This document shows positions 17,305 through 24,795 of a DNA stretch of 64,000 bases, piece by piece (the first letter of the stretch is position 1; every line of letters begins with the position of its first letter). The notes below the pieces were generated by a model that was not told the DNA's origin, did no database searches, and saw only the letters and a program-made list of their open reading frames with translations. Made by a program: the position numbers and the translations under genes. The DNA comes from SOKP01 sp048887165 (lineage in GTDB: Archaea; Asgardarchaeota; Lokiarchaeia; Sigyniarchaeales; SOKP01): assembly GCA_048887165.1 (NCBI GenBank), contig JBHLJZ010000007.1, forward strand, positions 1 through 64,000. The letters are read 5' to 3'.

Positions 17305-18096
17305 ATGGGATTTGTAAAAACACCTGAGGAATTAATGAAATTAAAAAGGGATTCTTTTAATTTTTATGATGCTGAATTTTTTGTGGTATTCTGGGAAACA
17401 AGGCCTAAAATTATTGAAAAAATGCTACCTCCTCCACTTAAACCAGCGAAGCATCCTATAGCACAAGCTTTTGTAGCAAATTACCCAAAAACTAATTTTG
17501 GTGTGACCTATAAAGAATCTGCTCTTTTCTTGTTCGCCGAATATGATGGTGTTGTTGGAAGTTATTGCCTTGCAATGCCTGTTGATAATGATATGGCGAT
17601 GATTGGTGGTCGGGAAGTATTTGGTTATCCAAAAAAAATGTCGAATTTGTTTTTCAAGCGAGATGGAGATGTAGTCGAGGGGTGGGTAGAACGTCATGGT
17701 ATAAGATATTTTGAAGCTAGAGCGACTCTTAACAATAAGACTAATGCTAAAGACGCATTGAGAATTTTGTTAGACCTAGGTTTGGATCCAAAAAATCCTG
17801 GGAGTACTACTTATAACTTCAAATTTTTTAGATCACCTGTTTATGATGGATTTGATTATAATCCTCGTCTCATTAGAGAAATCATAACAATGCAAGCGAA
17901 AGAGTTTAAAATGGGAGAAGCTGAAATTAATTTAAATCCTTCTGAAATGGATCCATGGAGCGATATTGAAATAGTAAGAATCCTTGGTGGTCTTTATATC
18001 AAAACTGACAGCCAAATGCAACCAGGTGAAGTTGTGGCAGAAACTGAAAAAGAAAAATTTGAGCCATATTCATTTATGAAGCTAGATCCATATTAA
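17305..18096 (+). CDS. Acetoacetate decarboxylase-family protein
   Basis: Soluble ADC-fold protein of 263 residues. The signature GGREVFGYPKKMSNLFF (about 101-117) contains the Lys pair (110-111) whose first member forms the Schiff base with acetoacetate in true decarboxylases. The preceding strand VVGSYCLAMPVDND and the later VERHGIRYFEARA fit the family, which also contains enzymes with other activities. Divergent from the GlcD gene. Leader AAAGGATGAG precedes the ATG. If it is a genuine decarboxylase it would turn acetoacetate into acetone; other ADC-like proteins act as aldolase-dehydratases or on pathway intermediates, so only the fold is firm. Confidence 0.85.
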   Translation: MGFVKTPEELMKLKRDSFNFYDAEFFVVFWETRPKIIEKMLPPPLKPAKHPIAQAFVANYPKTNFGVTYKESALFLFAEYDGVVGSYCLAMPVDNDMAMIGGREVFGYPKKMSNLFFKRDGDVVEGWVERHGIRYFEARATLNNKTNAKDALRILLDLGLDPKNPGSTTYNFKFFRSPVYDGFDYNPRLIREIITMQAKEFKMGEAEINLNPSEMDPWSDIEIVRILGGLYIKTDSQMQPGEVVAETEKEKFEPYSFMKLDPY

Positions 18097-18115
18097 ACAG
18101 CAAAAAAAATAAGTA

Positions 18116-18898
18116 TTATAATTTTTTAATTCTCTTTTCAATTTTTTTTTTAATCTTTTCATAAGAAGGGGGTGGACCAGTTCTTATTTCTTTCCCGTCG
18201 ATGAATAAAGCATCACCAATCCCCCATTCTAAAAAATTATCTCGATTAAAAGTGTCAATCTCTTGAAAAATAACTTTATCTCCAAACTCTAGAGCCGCTT
18301 TTTTTGCTCTTTCGTATACAATGTTTTGTGCTGGACACCAACCATTAATAAATGAAGTGACAGTCACTTTTCCTGGATTCTTTTTTGGAGTTTTCTTTTG
18401 TTTTATCCATTTGGGAGGGATAGCACCATCTTCAAATGGTTTCCATAACAATTGAGCCACACTATTTTTATCTACTTTTAGATATCCTTGTTTCTTAAAC
18501 CAAGAAGCCTTCATCCAAAATGGCAATGATATTCCCCACGCAACCATTCCCTTGGCTCCCTTACTTTTTACATCTTCTTCTGCAGCTTTAAGTAGTGTTT
18601 TACCTACACCCCTTTTTTGAAAATTTCCTACACCTTCATCATAGCCATGAACCCAAACACAATTGATATAGTATAGGTCATTTCCTTGAGCAAATGAATA
18701 TTCAATAGGAACATACTGGATCATACCAACAACATTTTCGTTATCGTCAAGGGCTAGTTTTACTCCCAATCCTTTATCTTTAATTTTATGATACCATTTT
18801 TCTTTATGATCTCCTGCTTCTTTCATCTCATCAGACCAATCTTCAAGACACATAAAATAAAGATGATTATATTTCTCTTCTAAATTAATTATCTTCAT
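18116..18898 (-). CDS. GNAT acetyltransferase fused to a YoaP/thioredoxin-like domain
   Basis: Two-domain protein of 260 residues. Residues 1-150 are an acetyl-CoA-dependent GNAT fold; the CoA loop appears as QKRGVGKTLLKAAEEDVKSKG. After a Lys/Pro linker (KQKKTPKKNPGK) residues 175-260 form a thioredoxin-like or YoaP-like domain: VTSFINGWCPAQN, then VIFQEIDTFNRDNFLEWG and the cis-Pro-like TGPPPSYEKIKKK. The Cys in GWCPAQN is the only candidate active residue there. Such fusions occur in archaea and clostridia with unknown substrate. Convergent with the ADC-like gene, 19 bases apart. Confidence 0.82.
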   Translation of the reverse strand: MKIINLEEKYNHLYFMCLEDWSDEMKEAGDHKEKWYHKIKDKGLGVKLALDDNENVVGMIQYVPIEYSFAQGNDLYYINCVWVHGYDEGVGNFQKRGVGKTLLKAAEEDVKSKGAKGMVAWGISLPFWMKASWFKKQGYLKVDKNSVAQLLWKPFEDGAIPPKWIKQKKTPKKNPGKVTVTSFINGWCPAQNIVYERAKKAALEFGDKVIFQEIDTFNRDNFLEWGIGDALFIDGKEIRTGPPPSYEKIKKKIEKRIKKL

Positions 18899-18989
18899 AT
18901 TTACTTTCTATAAATGGATACGAATTAAATAATATGAATTAATAAGAAGTTTCTAAATAAAAAGGTAGAGTATCCAAAATTAAAAATTT

Positions 18990-19331
18990 TTACATCCAAG
19001 AAACGATATGTGGCGTTTCTGCTAAAATGTCAACAAGTTCTTCATAGTTAAGGTTAGTAACTCGTCTATCAATATTGTTAGAATTTATTCCTCGAGCAAT
19101 TAAATCTGATTTTACTGCATAAACTGAAATGGGTAAGTTTAATAACTGTTCGAAATGTTTAGATTTTTTGGCACGATTTGAAATTCCAATGACTCCATCG
19201 TGAATTAAAACAAATTTGATAATTGCTCCAAGTTCTAGTTGTTCTTTAATTATATTTAAGGTGTTTTCTAAGTAAAATTCTTTTCGTGTACTAAATCCGA
19301 ATAAATAGACTACTTTTTTTCCTTCTTCCAT
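18990..19331 (-). CDS. dsrH: DsrH/TusB-like sulfur-relay subunit
   Basis: Third gene of a DsrE-DsrF-DsrH set, 113 residues. The fold pattern KKVVYLFGFS, then IKFVLIHDGVIGI and a final HIVSWM agrees with DsrH/TusB, the small subunit of the hexameric sulfur-carrier complex that receives persulfide from TusA and passes it on. The protein contains no cysteine at all, so it cannot carry sulfur itself; the Cys found in several DsrH proteins is missing. A good leader AGAGG lies ahead of the ATG, and 18 bases separate it from the DsrF stop. Assignment rests on gene order as much as on sequence. Confidence 0.75.
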   Translation of the reverse strand: MEEGKKVVYLFGFSTRKEFYLENTLNIIKEQLELGAIIKFVLIHDGVIGISNRAKKSKHFEQLLNLPISVYAVKSDLIARGINSNNIDRRVTNLNYEELVDILAETPHIVSWM

Positions 19332-19349
19332 AATTTTTTCCTCTTAATA

Positions 19350-19718
19350 TTAAAATCTATATGTTGCATCAGCCTCTAATAGCATTCGAGCCACATCCTT
19401 TGCATCAACAACTTTTACGTTTTCAAAATCAACTATATCTGAAAGAGTCAATCCTGCGGTTTCTAGAGCGCTATCTAACGCGAAAATAGTTATGTCGGAC
19501 AGTTCCATCATTCTATAAATGTTTGAATTGTCATCCATATTTACTGCTTCAGGTTTGAGATGTTTATTTAAAAAATAAACTGCATCTCCCATAAATACAA
19601 TTTTACAATCTTCAATATCTCCCATAACCGTAATTCCTGCTCCCATACGAATGGCTTCAACATTTGAGTTTTTTCCAATAGGGGAATCTTCACATATTAT
19701 TACCACTGATTTAACCAT
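19350..19718 (-). CDS. dsrF: DsrF/TusC-like sulfur-relay subunit
   Basis: Middle gene of the sulfur-relay trio, about 122 residues. MVKSVVIICEDSPIGKNSN begins a DsrE-type alpha/beta fold, with KIVFMGDAVYFL and the C-terminal ARMLLEADATYRF. I start at ATG 19716-19718 because GGAGG sits eight bases upstream; a longer frame begins further up inside the DsrE gene, without a leader. The leader itself overlaps the end of DsrE, whose stop is four bases before this start, so translation is coupled. The Cys of the DsrE subunit is not conserved at the equivalent place here. Confidence 0.8.
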   Translation of the reverse strand: MVKSVVIICEDSPIGKNSNVEAIRMGAGITVMGDIEDCKIVFMGDAVYFLNKHLKPEAVNMDDNSNIYRMMELSDITIFALDSALETAGLTLSDIVDFENVKVVDAKDVARMLLEADATYRF

Positions 19719-19722
19719 TTTT

Positions 19723-20091
19723 TCATCCTCCAGGTCCAAATATAATAACTCGATCCGATTTTGCCATCCAATCTGAAAGCCCTCCTAAACCAGTTTGACA
19801 AGCCCCTGTAATTAATTCATCTGATTTCATGCCCGTAAAGTTAATCCATGTACTGCATGCTGAAACTTCTAATTTGTTATTGCTAATAAATTGTTCAAGC
19901 CTTTTAGGCAGATTCCTCATTGATGAACTTATATTAATATCGCTTTTTACGTTATATACTCCACTTCCATAGAAGAAAATCCCAAGAATAGTATGGCCTC
20001 TACTTAAGACTGCATTAGCTAAGTTCAGTAGGGTATCTATTGCCTCGAATTTATATGGTTCTGCGCAAACTACAAATGTAAATACAACCAT
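19723..20091 (-). CDS. dsrE: DsrE/TusD-like sulfurtransferase subunit
   Basis: First gene of the trio, 122 residues. FTFVVCAEPYKFEAIDTLLN opens the fold, and LEVSACSTWINFTGM supplies the conserved Cys (about residue 78) that holds the persulfide in DsrE/TusD. The end IIFGPGG is typical. In DsrEFH/TusBCD complexes sulfur moves from TusA to this Cys, then to DsrC/TusE or, in organisms without those, to unknown acceptors; no DsrC/TusE gene is visible in the window. The 118-base gap to the divergent CDF gene holds both promoters. Together with TusA at 27.7 kb a relay is nearly complete. Confidence 0.85.
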   Translation of the reverse strand: MVVFTFVVCAEPYKFEAIDTLLNLANAVLSRGHTILGIFFYGSGVYNVKSDINISSSMRNLPKRLEQFISNNKLEVSACSTWINFTGMKSDELITGACQTGLGGLSDWMAKSDRVIIFGPGG

Positions 20092-20209
20092 CTTAATGAA
20101 ATTCGTTTTTCTTAAATATTTTATTAGTGATACTTTTTAATGGTATCTAATATTTTAACTCTATTGAAATGCGATATAATATTTCATTGACTTAAGGTGA
20201 GATAAAAAA

Positions 20210-21136
20210 ATGGAAACTATGGAGGATCCAAATAAGGTTTCTTCTCATTTATTCGAATACCGTTCTGTAGAAAGAAAACGATTGATTATTTCACTAATAA
20301 TTACACTTACAGTAATGTTTTTAGAAATAATTGGAGGGATTATCACGTTTAGCATAGCACTCATCAGTGATGCTGGACACATGTTCACACACGCTTTTGC
20401 TATCGGTATTAGCCTTCTAGCAATATTAATTGCTAGAAAACCACCATGTCATCATAAAACGTTTGGATTATATCGAGCTGAAGTGCTAGCAGCTTTCATT
20501 AACGGTATTTTTTTACTCCTAATTGTGGGGATAATAATCTATGAAGCAATCGACAGATTTTTAAATCCTCAAGAAATTGTGGGTTTTTATATGTTTTTAA
20601 TTGCACTAATTGGGTTAGCAACTAATATAACAAGTGTTTTAATTCTTCAGGGAAGTGGTAGTAAGAGTCTTAATGTTCGAAGTGTATTTTATCATATGAT
20701 TGCAGATGCAGCTTCCTCAATAGCTATAGTAGTTGTTTCTATTATAATCTTCTATACAGATTTTACATTTTTAGATCCTTTAGTAAGTATATTAATATCA
20801 ATGATTATTCTATATTGGGCGTGGAGTATCCTAAAAGAGTCTGTGAGAATTTTACTTGAAATGTCTCCAAAAGGATTGAATATCGAGACTATTGAACAGG
20901 ATTTAAAGAAAAATTTCAATGAAATTTTAGATATTTTTCATTCTCATCTTTGGACAATTACTCCTGAAATGCGTGTTTTTTCAGCTCACATTGTTTTGAA
21001 TGATGATAACAAAAATAAACCTGAAGAAGGTTTAATTTTGAAATTAAATGAATACCTTTCTAAAAAGTATAATATTGCAGAATCCACAATTCAAGTCGAT
21101 TCACAAGGGCAAGCACAGGCTTGTTACTTTTCTTAA
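20210..21136 (+). CDS. Cation diffusion facilitator (zinc-type efflux)
   Basis: Proton-coupled metal exporter with six transmembrane helices and a C-terminal cytosolic domain, 308 residues. Helix 2 carries DAGHMFTHAFA (Asp54, His57, His61) and helix 5 carries HMIADAASS, the metal-site motif H-x3-D. In helix 2 the second ligand is His rather than the usual Asp, which may change metal preference. The His-rich PPCHHKTFG loop between helices 2 and 3 is common in zinc CDF proteins, and the last 90 residues form the ferredoxin-like dimer domain (HSHLWTITPEMRVFSAHIVL). Leader AAGGTGAG precedes the ATG. Divergent from dsrE. Confidence 0.9.
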   Translation: METMEDPNKVSSHLFEYRSVERKRLIISLIITLTVMFLEIIGGIITFSIALISDAGHMFTHAFAIGISLLAILIARKPPCHHKTFGLYRAEVLAAFINGIFLLLIVGIIIYEAIDRFLNPQEIVGFYMFLIALIGLATNITSVLILQGSGSKSLNVRSVFYHMIADAASSIAIVVVSIIIFYTDFTFLDPLVSILISMIILYWAWSILKESVRILLEMSPKGLNIETIEQDLKKNFNEILDIFHSHLWTITPEMRVFSAHIVLNDDNKNKPEEGLILKLNEYLSKKYNIAESTIQVDSQGQAQACYFS

Positions 21137-21437
21137 GAATTAAGCTAAATTATTCTATCTGCAATATTATATAACCAAATTGTTATTACTTAACAATTTA
21201 ATTTAAATTAGAAGGAATTTTTCCTTATAATTGCTTATCATTATTTCAAATATTAAATTCTTATAAATGGGATTAAGAATATATGAAAAAGTTAAGAAGC
21301 TCGTCCTTTTTAACGAAAGCCTTGTTCAATTAAACTATAATTTTTCTTATATTAGATAAACCTAATATTTATATTTGATACTTTATAGTTCTAACTTAGA
21401 GAATATATTTAGAATTAAAATACATAGAGAAAAGTAA
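21137..21437. other. 301-base intergenic region before the FTR1 gene
   Basis: No gene found. It holds the 3' end of the CDF transcript, AT-rich filler and the promoter of the iron permease gene, including the dyad listed separately. No RNA gene or repeat was recognised. Confidence 0.5.
21352..21365 (+). promoter_or_regulatory. DtxR-like dyad upstream of the iron permease gene
   Basis: TTAGATAAACCTAA, an imperfect palindrome with arms TTAG and CTAA, 72 bases before the FTR1 ATG. It resembles TTAGGTTAACCTAA-type sites of metal-dependent DtxR/MDR1 repressors. A TATA-like AATATTTATATTTG follows at once, so a bound repressor would block the promoter. Weak evidence from one site. Confidence 0.28.
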
Positions 21438-22316
21438 ATGATTTTTCAACTTTCATTTATAGATTTAACAATACCATTATTTTTAGCATTGAGAGAAGGT
21501 ATAGAGGCTGTTTTAGTCACTGTAATTATCTTGTTGTACTTAAAAAAGACAAATCAAAAGGTTTATAATAAATATGTATATATAGGTATAGCACTTGGGG
21601 TAATATCAAGTATAATTTTTGCTATCGTTTTTTCAGCGATATTTGGAGGATTTACTGGATTACTCGAAGAAATTTTCGAGGGATTTACATTTATTATTTC
21701 GGGGATTTTCATTTTAACTTTAGTTTTATGGATGAGTAAAGAGGGGCCAAAAATGAGGAAACACCTTGAAGAGAAAGTAGAAAATTCTATTAGTACCCAA
21801 AAAGTCTTCTCGATATCAATACTAACATTTATAATTATAATTCGAGAGGGAATTGAATTAGTATTATTATTAACAGGTGCTGCTTCAATCGGATCTATAA
21901 ATCAAATTAATGTTATTTTAGGTTCTATACTGGGATCAGGGATTTCTATATTAATAGGACTGTTTATTTTTTATGGAATTAGATCGATTAATCTATCTAA
22001 ATTTTTTAAAATAACCAATATAATCCTAATTCTATTTACTGCTGGATTAATTACTTATGGCATACATGAATTCATCGAAGCAGGGCTTATTAATCCTATA
22101 ATAGAAGAAGTATGGAATATAAAACACATACTGCCAGAGGTCTTTCCAGATAATGACCCATTTACCCCTGAATGGCTTGAAATTATAGGATCATTACTTA
22201 AAGCTTTATTGGGTTATAATGCTAATCCGTCACTATTAGAAATAATTATTTATCCGCTAATTTTAGTATCAATTGGATTAATCTCCTTAATGATTTGGAA
22301 AAAAAATAATACTTAA
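21438..22316 (+). CDS. FTR1-family iron permease
   Basis: High-affinity iron permease of 292 residues with about seven membrane helices. Both REGxE iron-ligand motifs of FTR1 proteins are present: LREGIEA at 18-24 and IREGIEL near 138. These glutamates pass Fe3+ through the membrane in FTR1/EfeU; a related branch moves lead. The cupredoxin-type or multicopper partner (EfeO, FET3) is not in the window. There is an acidic loop between helices 6 and 7 (PEVFPDNDPFTPEWLE). A possible metal-regulator dyad lies upstream. Convergent with the DsrE-like gene. Confidence 0.9.
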   Translation: MIFQLSFIDLTIPLFLALREGIEAVLVTVIILLYLKKTNQKVYNKYVYIGIALGVISSIIFAIVFSAIFGGFTGLLEEIFEGFTFIISGIFILTLVLWMSKEGPKMRKHLEEKVENSISTQKVFSISILTFIIIIREGIELVLLLTGAASIGSINQINVILGSILGSGISILIGLFIFYGIRSINLSKFFKITNIILILFTAGLITYGIHEFIEAGLINPIIEEVWNIKHILPEVFPDNDPFTPEWLEIIGSLLKALLGYNANPSLLEIIIYPLILVSIGLISLMIWKKNNT

Positions 22317-22357
22317 TTTTTTTATTCTTATTATTTGCCTAACTTGAATAATAATTA

Positions 22358-22723
22358 TTAAAACCACTGTGTAGCATCTACATCTAGAACCAAATCATTT
22401 AAGGTTGCAGCACCAACTATTTTTACGCCTGGGATAAGATCTACCTTTTCCCAACCGAGCATTCTCTTTGACGCTTCACATACTAAAATTTCTATACCCG
22501 CCTCTAAAGTTTTGTCTATCATCTCTTTTACACTAGGAAAAGCTCCTAACTTGATTCTTTCCGCTTCTCCTGGCTTTAAGATTCTTAATCCCGTGCCTAA
22601 GTAATAAACTGTAGCTTTTAGGTCCATAGCTTTAGCAGTTTGAGCTAATACTAATGGGGAATATTGACGTTCTGGATCATCACTTGTTTGTACATATAAA
22701 ATTGATTTTTGATTTTGACTCAT
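22358..22723 (-). CDS. DsrE/DsrF-family protein (stand-alone)
   Basis: A 121-residue DsrE-fold protein outside the dsrEFH trio. ILYVQTSDDPERQYSPLVLA begins the fold, VYYLGTGLRIL follows, and ILVCEASKRMLGW supplies a conserved Cys at about residue 81, the spot where the stand-alone DsrE proteins hold sulfur. The end GAATLNDLVLDVDATQWF resembles the end of the DsrF protein at 19.4 kb (VDAKDVARMLLEADATYRF), so they are paralogues. Likely a persulfide carrier. It follows a winged-helix regulator 47 bases upstream on the same strand, suggesting a regulated two-gene unit. Confidence 0.82.
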   Translation of the reverse strand: MSQNQKSILYVQTSDDPERQYSPLVLAQTAKAMDLKATVYYLGTGLRILKPGEAERIKLGAFPSVKEMIDKTLEAGIEILVCEASKRMLGWEKVDLIPGVKIVGAATLNDLVLDVDATQWF

Positions 22724-22770
22724 GTTATCAACTCCAATTTTTAATTTTAATAATGGATGGTTGATAGGTT

Positions 22771-23028
22771 TCAGATGAGTATTTCGAAAATACTAACACG
22801 TTTATCTTTAGGATCTTTAGATTTTTTTATAAAGTGCTTATCTTGAAGTACTTTTAAAGCATAAGCTACTGTACGTTTAGGTAATAGAGTCTTATAAAGA
22901 ATTTCTTTTGGAGTTAAAGGGCCAATTTGCTTTAAAAGATATAATATAAACTTACTTGAAGGGGATAAGGATACTAAAGTATTCATTTCATCATAGTTTG
23001 ATACCACATATTTATCTTCTACTATCAT
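22771..23028 (-). CDS. Small MarR/TrmB-type winged-helix regulator
   Basis: An 85-residue DNA-binding protein made almost only of one winged helix: PSSKFILYLLKQIGPLTPKE, recognition helix KRTVAYALKVLQDKHFIKK and the wing KDPKDKRVSIFEI. No sensor domain and no cysteine are present, so the signal must act through another partner or through phosphorylation-free dimer exchange. It is the first gene of a unit with the DsrE-like protein and probably regulates it. Two strong inverted repeats lie 95-165 bases upstream. Confidence 0.82.
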   Translation of the reverse strand: MIVEDKYVVSNYDEMNTLVSLSPSSKFILYLLKQIGPLTPKEILYKTLLPKRTVAYALKVLQDKHFIKKSKDPKDKRVSIFEILI

Positions 23029-23121
23029 ATAACCATCTATTTAGAAAGAATCATCTAACCTATTTAATTGTTCAAATTATAAAATACAATGTATATATTT
23101 AAGTATTGGTAATTTAGGTTA

Positions 23122-23153
23122 ATTTAAACAATCATATGATATATTGTTTAAAT
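23122..23153 (-). promoter_or_regulatory. Perfect 11-base inverted repeat upstream of the winged-helix/DsrE unit
   Basis: Arms ATTTAAACAAT (23122-23132) and ATTGTTTAAAT (23143-23153) with a ten-base spacer that itself contains CATATG. Read on the minus strand it stands 94 bases before the ATG of the regulator, just upstream of a TATA-like AAATATATAC (near 23090-23100). Arm and spacer lengths fit a dimeric winged-helix protein, probably the neighbouring regulator. Confidence 0.45.
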
Positions 23154-23171
23154 CTGAAAATATATTTGGAG

Positions 23172-23194
23172 AAAAGTTTAAAAATTAAACTTTT
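23172..23194 (-). promoter_or_regulatory. Perfect 10-base inverted repeat, second putative operator
   Basis: AAAAGTTTAA (23172-23181), three A, TTAAACTTTT (23185-23194). It shares the core GTTTAA/TTAAAC with the repeat 19 bases to the left, as expected for two sites of one regulator. A chance AT-rich palindrome cannot be excluded. Confidence 0.32.
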
Positions 23195-23447
23195 TAATGA
23201 TATCAAAATTTAATTCAAAAATCAAAATTTCCATCGGGTAATGTTTCACAATCTTGAAAAAATTAGTATAATTAATTCGTGCCATATTTACATTTAATTT
23301 TACAATCGTTATTAAAATAGTAATTAATAAAGGAGAATTTAATTAAATTACAAAAAAGCATTACCCTAAGGAGATTATTGTTGGGATTTTATCTTCCTTT
23401 ATTTTAAAGGTTATTGGAATTGATTATTTTTTCCTTTTCTAATTTTT
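23195..23447. other. Rest of the 419-base non-coding stretch before the substrate-binding-like gene
   Basis: No gene supported. Two distant complementary 8-base blocks, GGGTAATG (23236-23243) and CATTACCC (23359-23366), could pair but nothing else supports a structured RNA. A frame near 23347-23442 encodes a hydrophobic peptide but has no start codon. Confidence 0.35.
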
Positions 23448-24392
23448 TCATTTATAATGATGAGGTTCTGGATGGATTTTATTTACAAAATCCAAAATAA
23501 AAATATCTTTAAAATCTAATTTAGTCGCTATATACCCTAATTGATAGAGCGTATCAACAAAATCCATGGTAGCTTTAATGTATTCCTCAGAAAGAGCTAT
23601 ACAGTACTTTGGAGATATTTTTAGTACTGATTTAACATATTTGCGATTTAATAATTTAAATGTCTTAGATATGATTTCTGCGGCTTGATCAGGTGATTTT
23701 CTCAACAAATTTGATGCGTCTTTATGAAACACTAAGAATTTTTCAATTAAGTCAGAATTATTTTTAATGTAATTTTCACGCGAAAAGATTCCATAACTTG
23801 GATTATTTGGCCATAATGTTTCGGCAGGAATTATTAGTTGAGAATCTAAGATTGTAGATGCAAAGATTGCTAAAGAAGGTGTTCCTACTCCTCCTTGAAT
23901 AAGCCCTTTTTCCATATCAGTGGCAATAAACTCTGCTTGGCTATAATTTCTCACTTCAATATCATTTAATAGTTTTAATTCATGCAAATAATGACTGAGT
24001 ATAACATCATGAATAGAACCTTTACTTGGCACACCAATGATTTTTTCAACAAATTGTGAAAAAGTATCATGAAGGTTGTTATTTAAATCTGCTAAGGTTT
24101 TATAGTTACTTTTTGCAATCATTATTGTTCCTTCAATGTGACCTCCTGCTATACATTTAATAGGAACTTTTTTATCGATTCCAATAATCGCTGGCGTTAA
24201 TCCCATATAGCCAATATCTAGTTGACCATTTTTAAATGCCTGAACCATTTCAGGGCCTGTTCCAAATAAAATCCATTTTATCTTGGCGTTTAAATCTTTT
24301 TCTAATTCATGAGAATTCATTAAAATAAAATTTGTATGATAGGCAGTTGATAAATGCCCGATAATTAGATTTGGTTTTTTAATAAAAATCAC
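23448..24392 (-). CDS. NMT1/SsuA-type substrate-binding-like protein without signal peptide
   Basis: A 314-residue type-II periplasmic-binding-protein fold of the NMT1/SsuA/TauA family: LIIGHLSTAYHTNFILMNS, then FKNGQLDIGYMGLTPAIIG, VRNYSQAEFIATDMEKGLIQ and GGVGTPSLAIFAS. The start is GTG at 24390-24392 and an in-frame stop lies only three codons further up, so no signal peptide or lipobox exists and the protein should stay in the cytosol. No ABC permease or ATPase is nearby. The CCCFC motif of the HMP-synthase Thi5 is absent. It may act as an enzyme or ligand-sensing protein rather than a transporter subunit. It sits inside the sulfur island, with the ubiquitin-like gene divergent 115 bases away. 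Confidence 0.75.
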   Translation of the reverse strand: MIFIKKPNLIIGHLSTAYHTNFILMNSHELEKDLNAKIKWILFGTGPEMVQAFKNGQLDIGYMGLTPAIIGIDKKVPIKCIAGGHIEGTIMIAKSNYKTLADLNNNLHDTFSQFVEKIIGVPSKGSIHDVILSHYLHELKLLNDIEVRNYSQAEFIATDMEKGLIQGGVGTPSLAIFASTILDSQLIIPAETLWPNNPSYGIFSRENYIKNNSDLIEKFLVFHKDASNLLRKSPDQAAEIISKTFKLLNRKYVKSVLKISPKYCIALSEEYIKATMDFVDTLYQLGYIATKLDFKDIFILDFVNKIHPEPHHYK

Positions 24393-24507
24393 TTTATGCT
24401 TTTATTTAATATTCGCAAGTATTATATTAATATTTTAATTTTATAATCAAAAAAGTTATTTAGCAGAGAATTTATTTTAAAATTGAATTAAGAGTTGAAA
24501 TCTTATT

Positions 24508-24795
24508 ATGATTAGTATCAATATTTATTTTCTATCATTATTAGCAGACATTATAGGGAAAGAGAGTATTTTGGTATCTATTGACGATAAGTCAACAATT
24601 AAAGATTTATTGGGGAAATTAAGCGCAATATTCGGCAAAAATTTCCAAGAAAACATACTAGAATCTACTAATTCCTTAAGTAAATATATCATTATAGTAT
24701 TGAATGGGAAGGATATTAGAATATTCCAAGATTTAAACACTATTATACATGATGGTGATGAGATTTCATTCTTACCAGCAATTGCTGGAGGATAA
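24508..24795 (+). CDS. MoaD/ThiS/SAMP-like ubiquitin-fold sulfur carrier
   Basis: A 95-residue beta-grasp protein ending in the diglycine IAGG (94-95) that E1-like enzymes adenylate and thiocarboxylate. The order of segments, ISINIYFLSLLADIIGKE, then DKSTIKDLLGKLSAIFG, a long central loop, IIVLNGKDI and DGDEISFLPAIAGG, is that of MoaD and archaeal SAMPs. It could donate sulfur for molybdopterin/tungstopterin, tRNA thiolation or protein tagging. The matching E1-like enzyme is at 27937-28773. The last 24 bases overlap the end of the convergent Lrp-type regulator gene. No moaE is visible in the window, which favours a role beyond pterin synthesis. Confidence 0.88.
   Translation: MISINIYFLSLLADIIGKESILVSIDDKSTIKDLLGKLSAIFGKNFQENILESTNSLSKYIIIVLNGKDIRIFQDLNTIIHDGDEISFLPAIAGG

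Noticed and set aside
20101..20209. GATAC/GTATC inverted repeat between dsrE and the CDF gene
   Set aside because: Only five-base arms with imperfect extension; expected by chance in this composition.
23236..23366. Complementary 8-base blocks suggesting a structured RNA
   Set aside because: Only one helix over 115 bases of AT-rich DNA; not enough to call an RNA gene.
23347..23442. Hydrophobic peptide frame before the substrate-binding-like gene
   Set aside because: Preceded directly by a stop and has no start codon.
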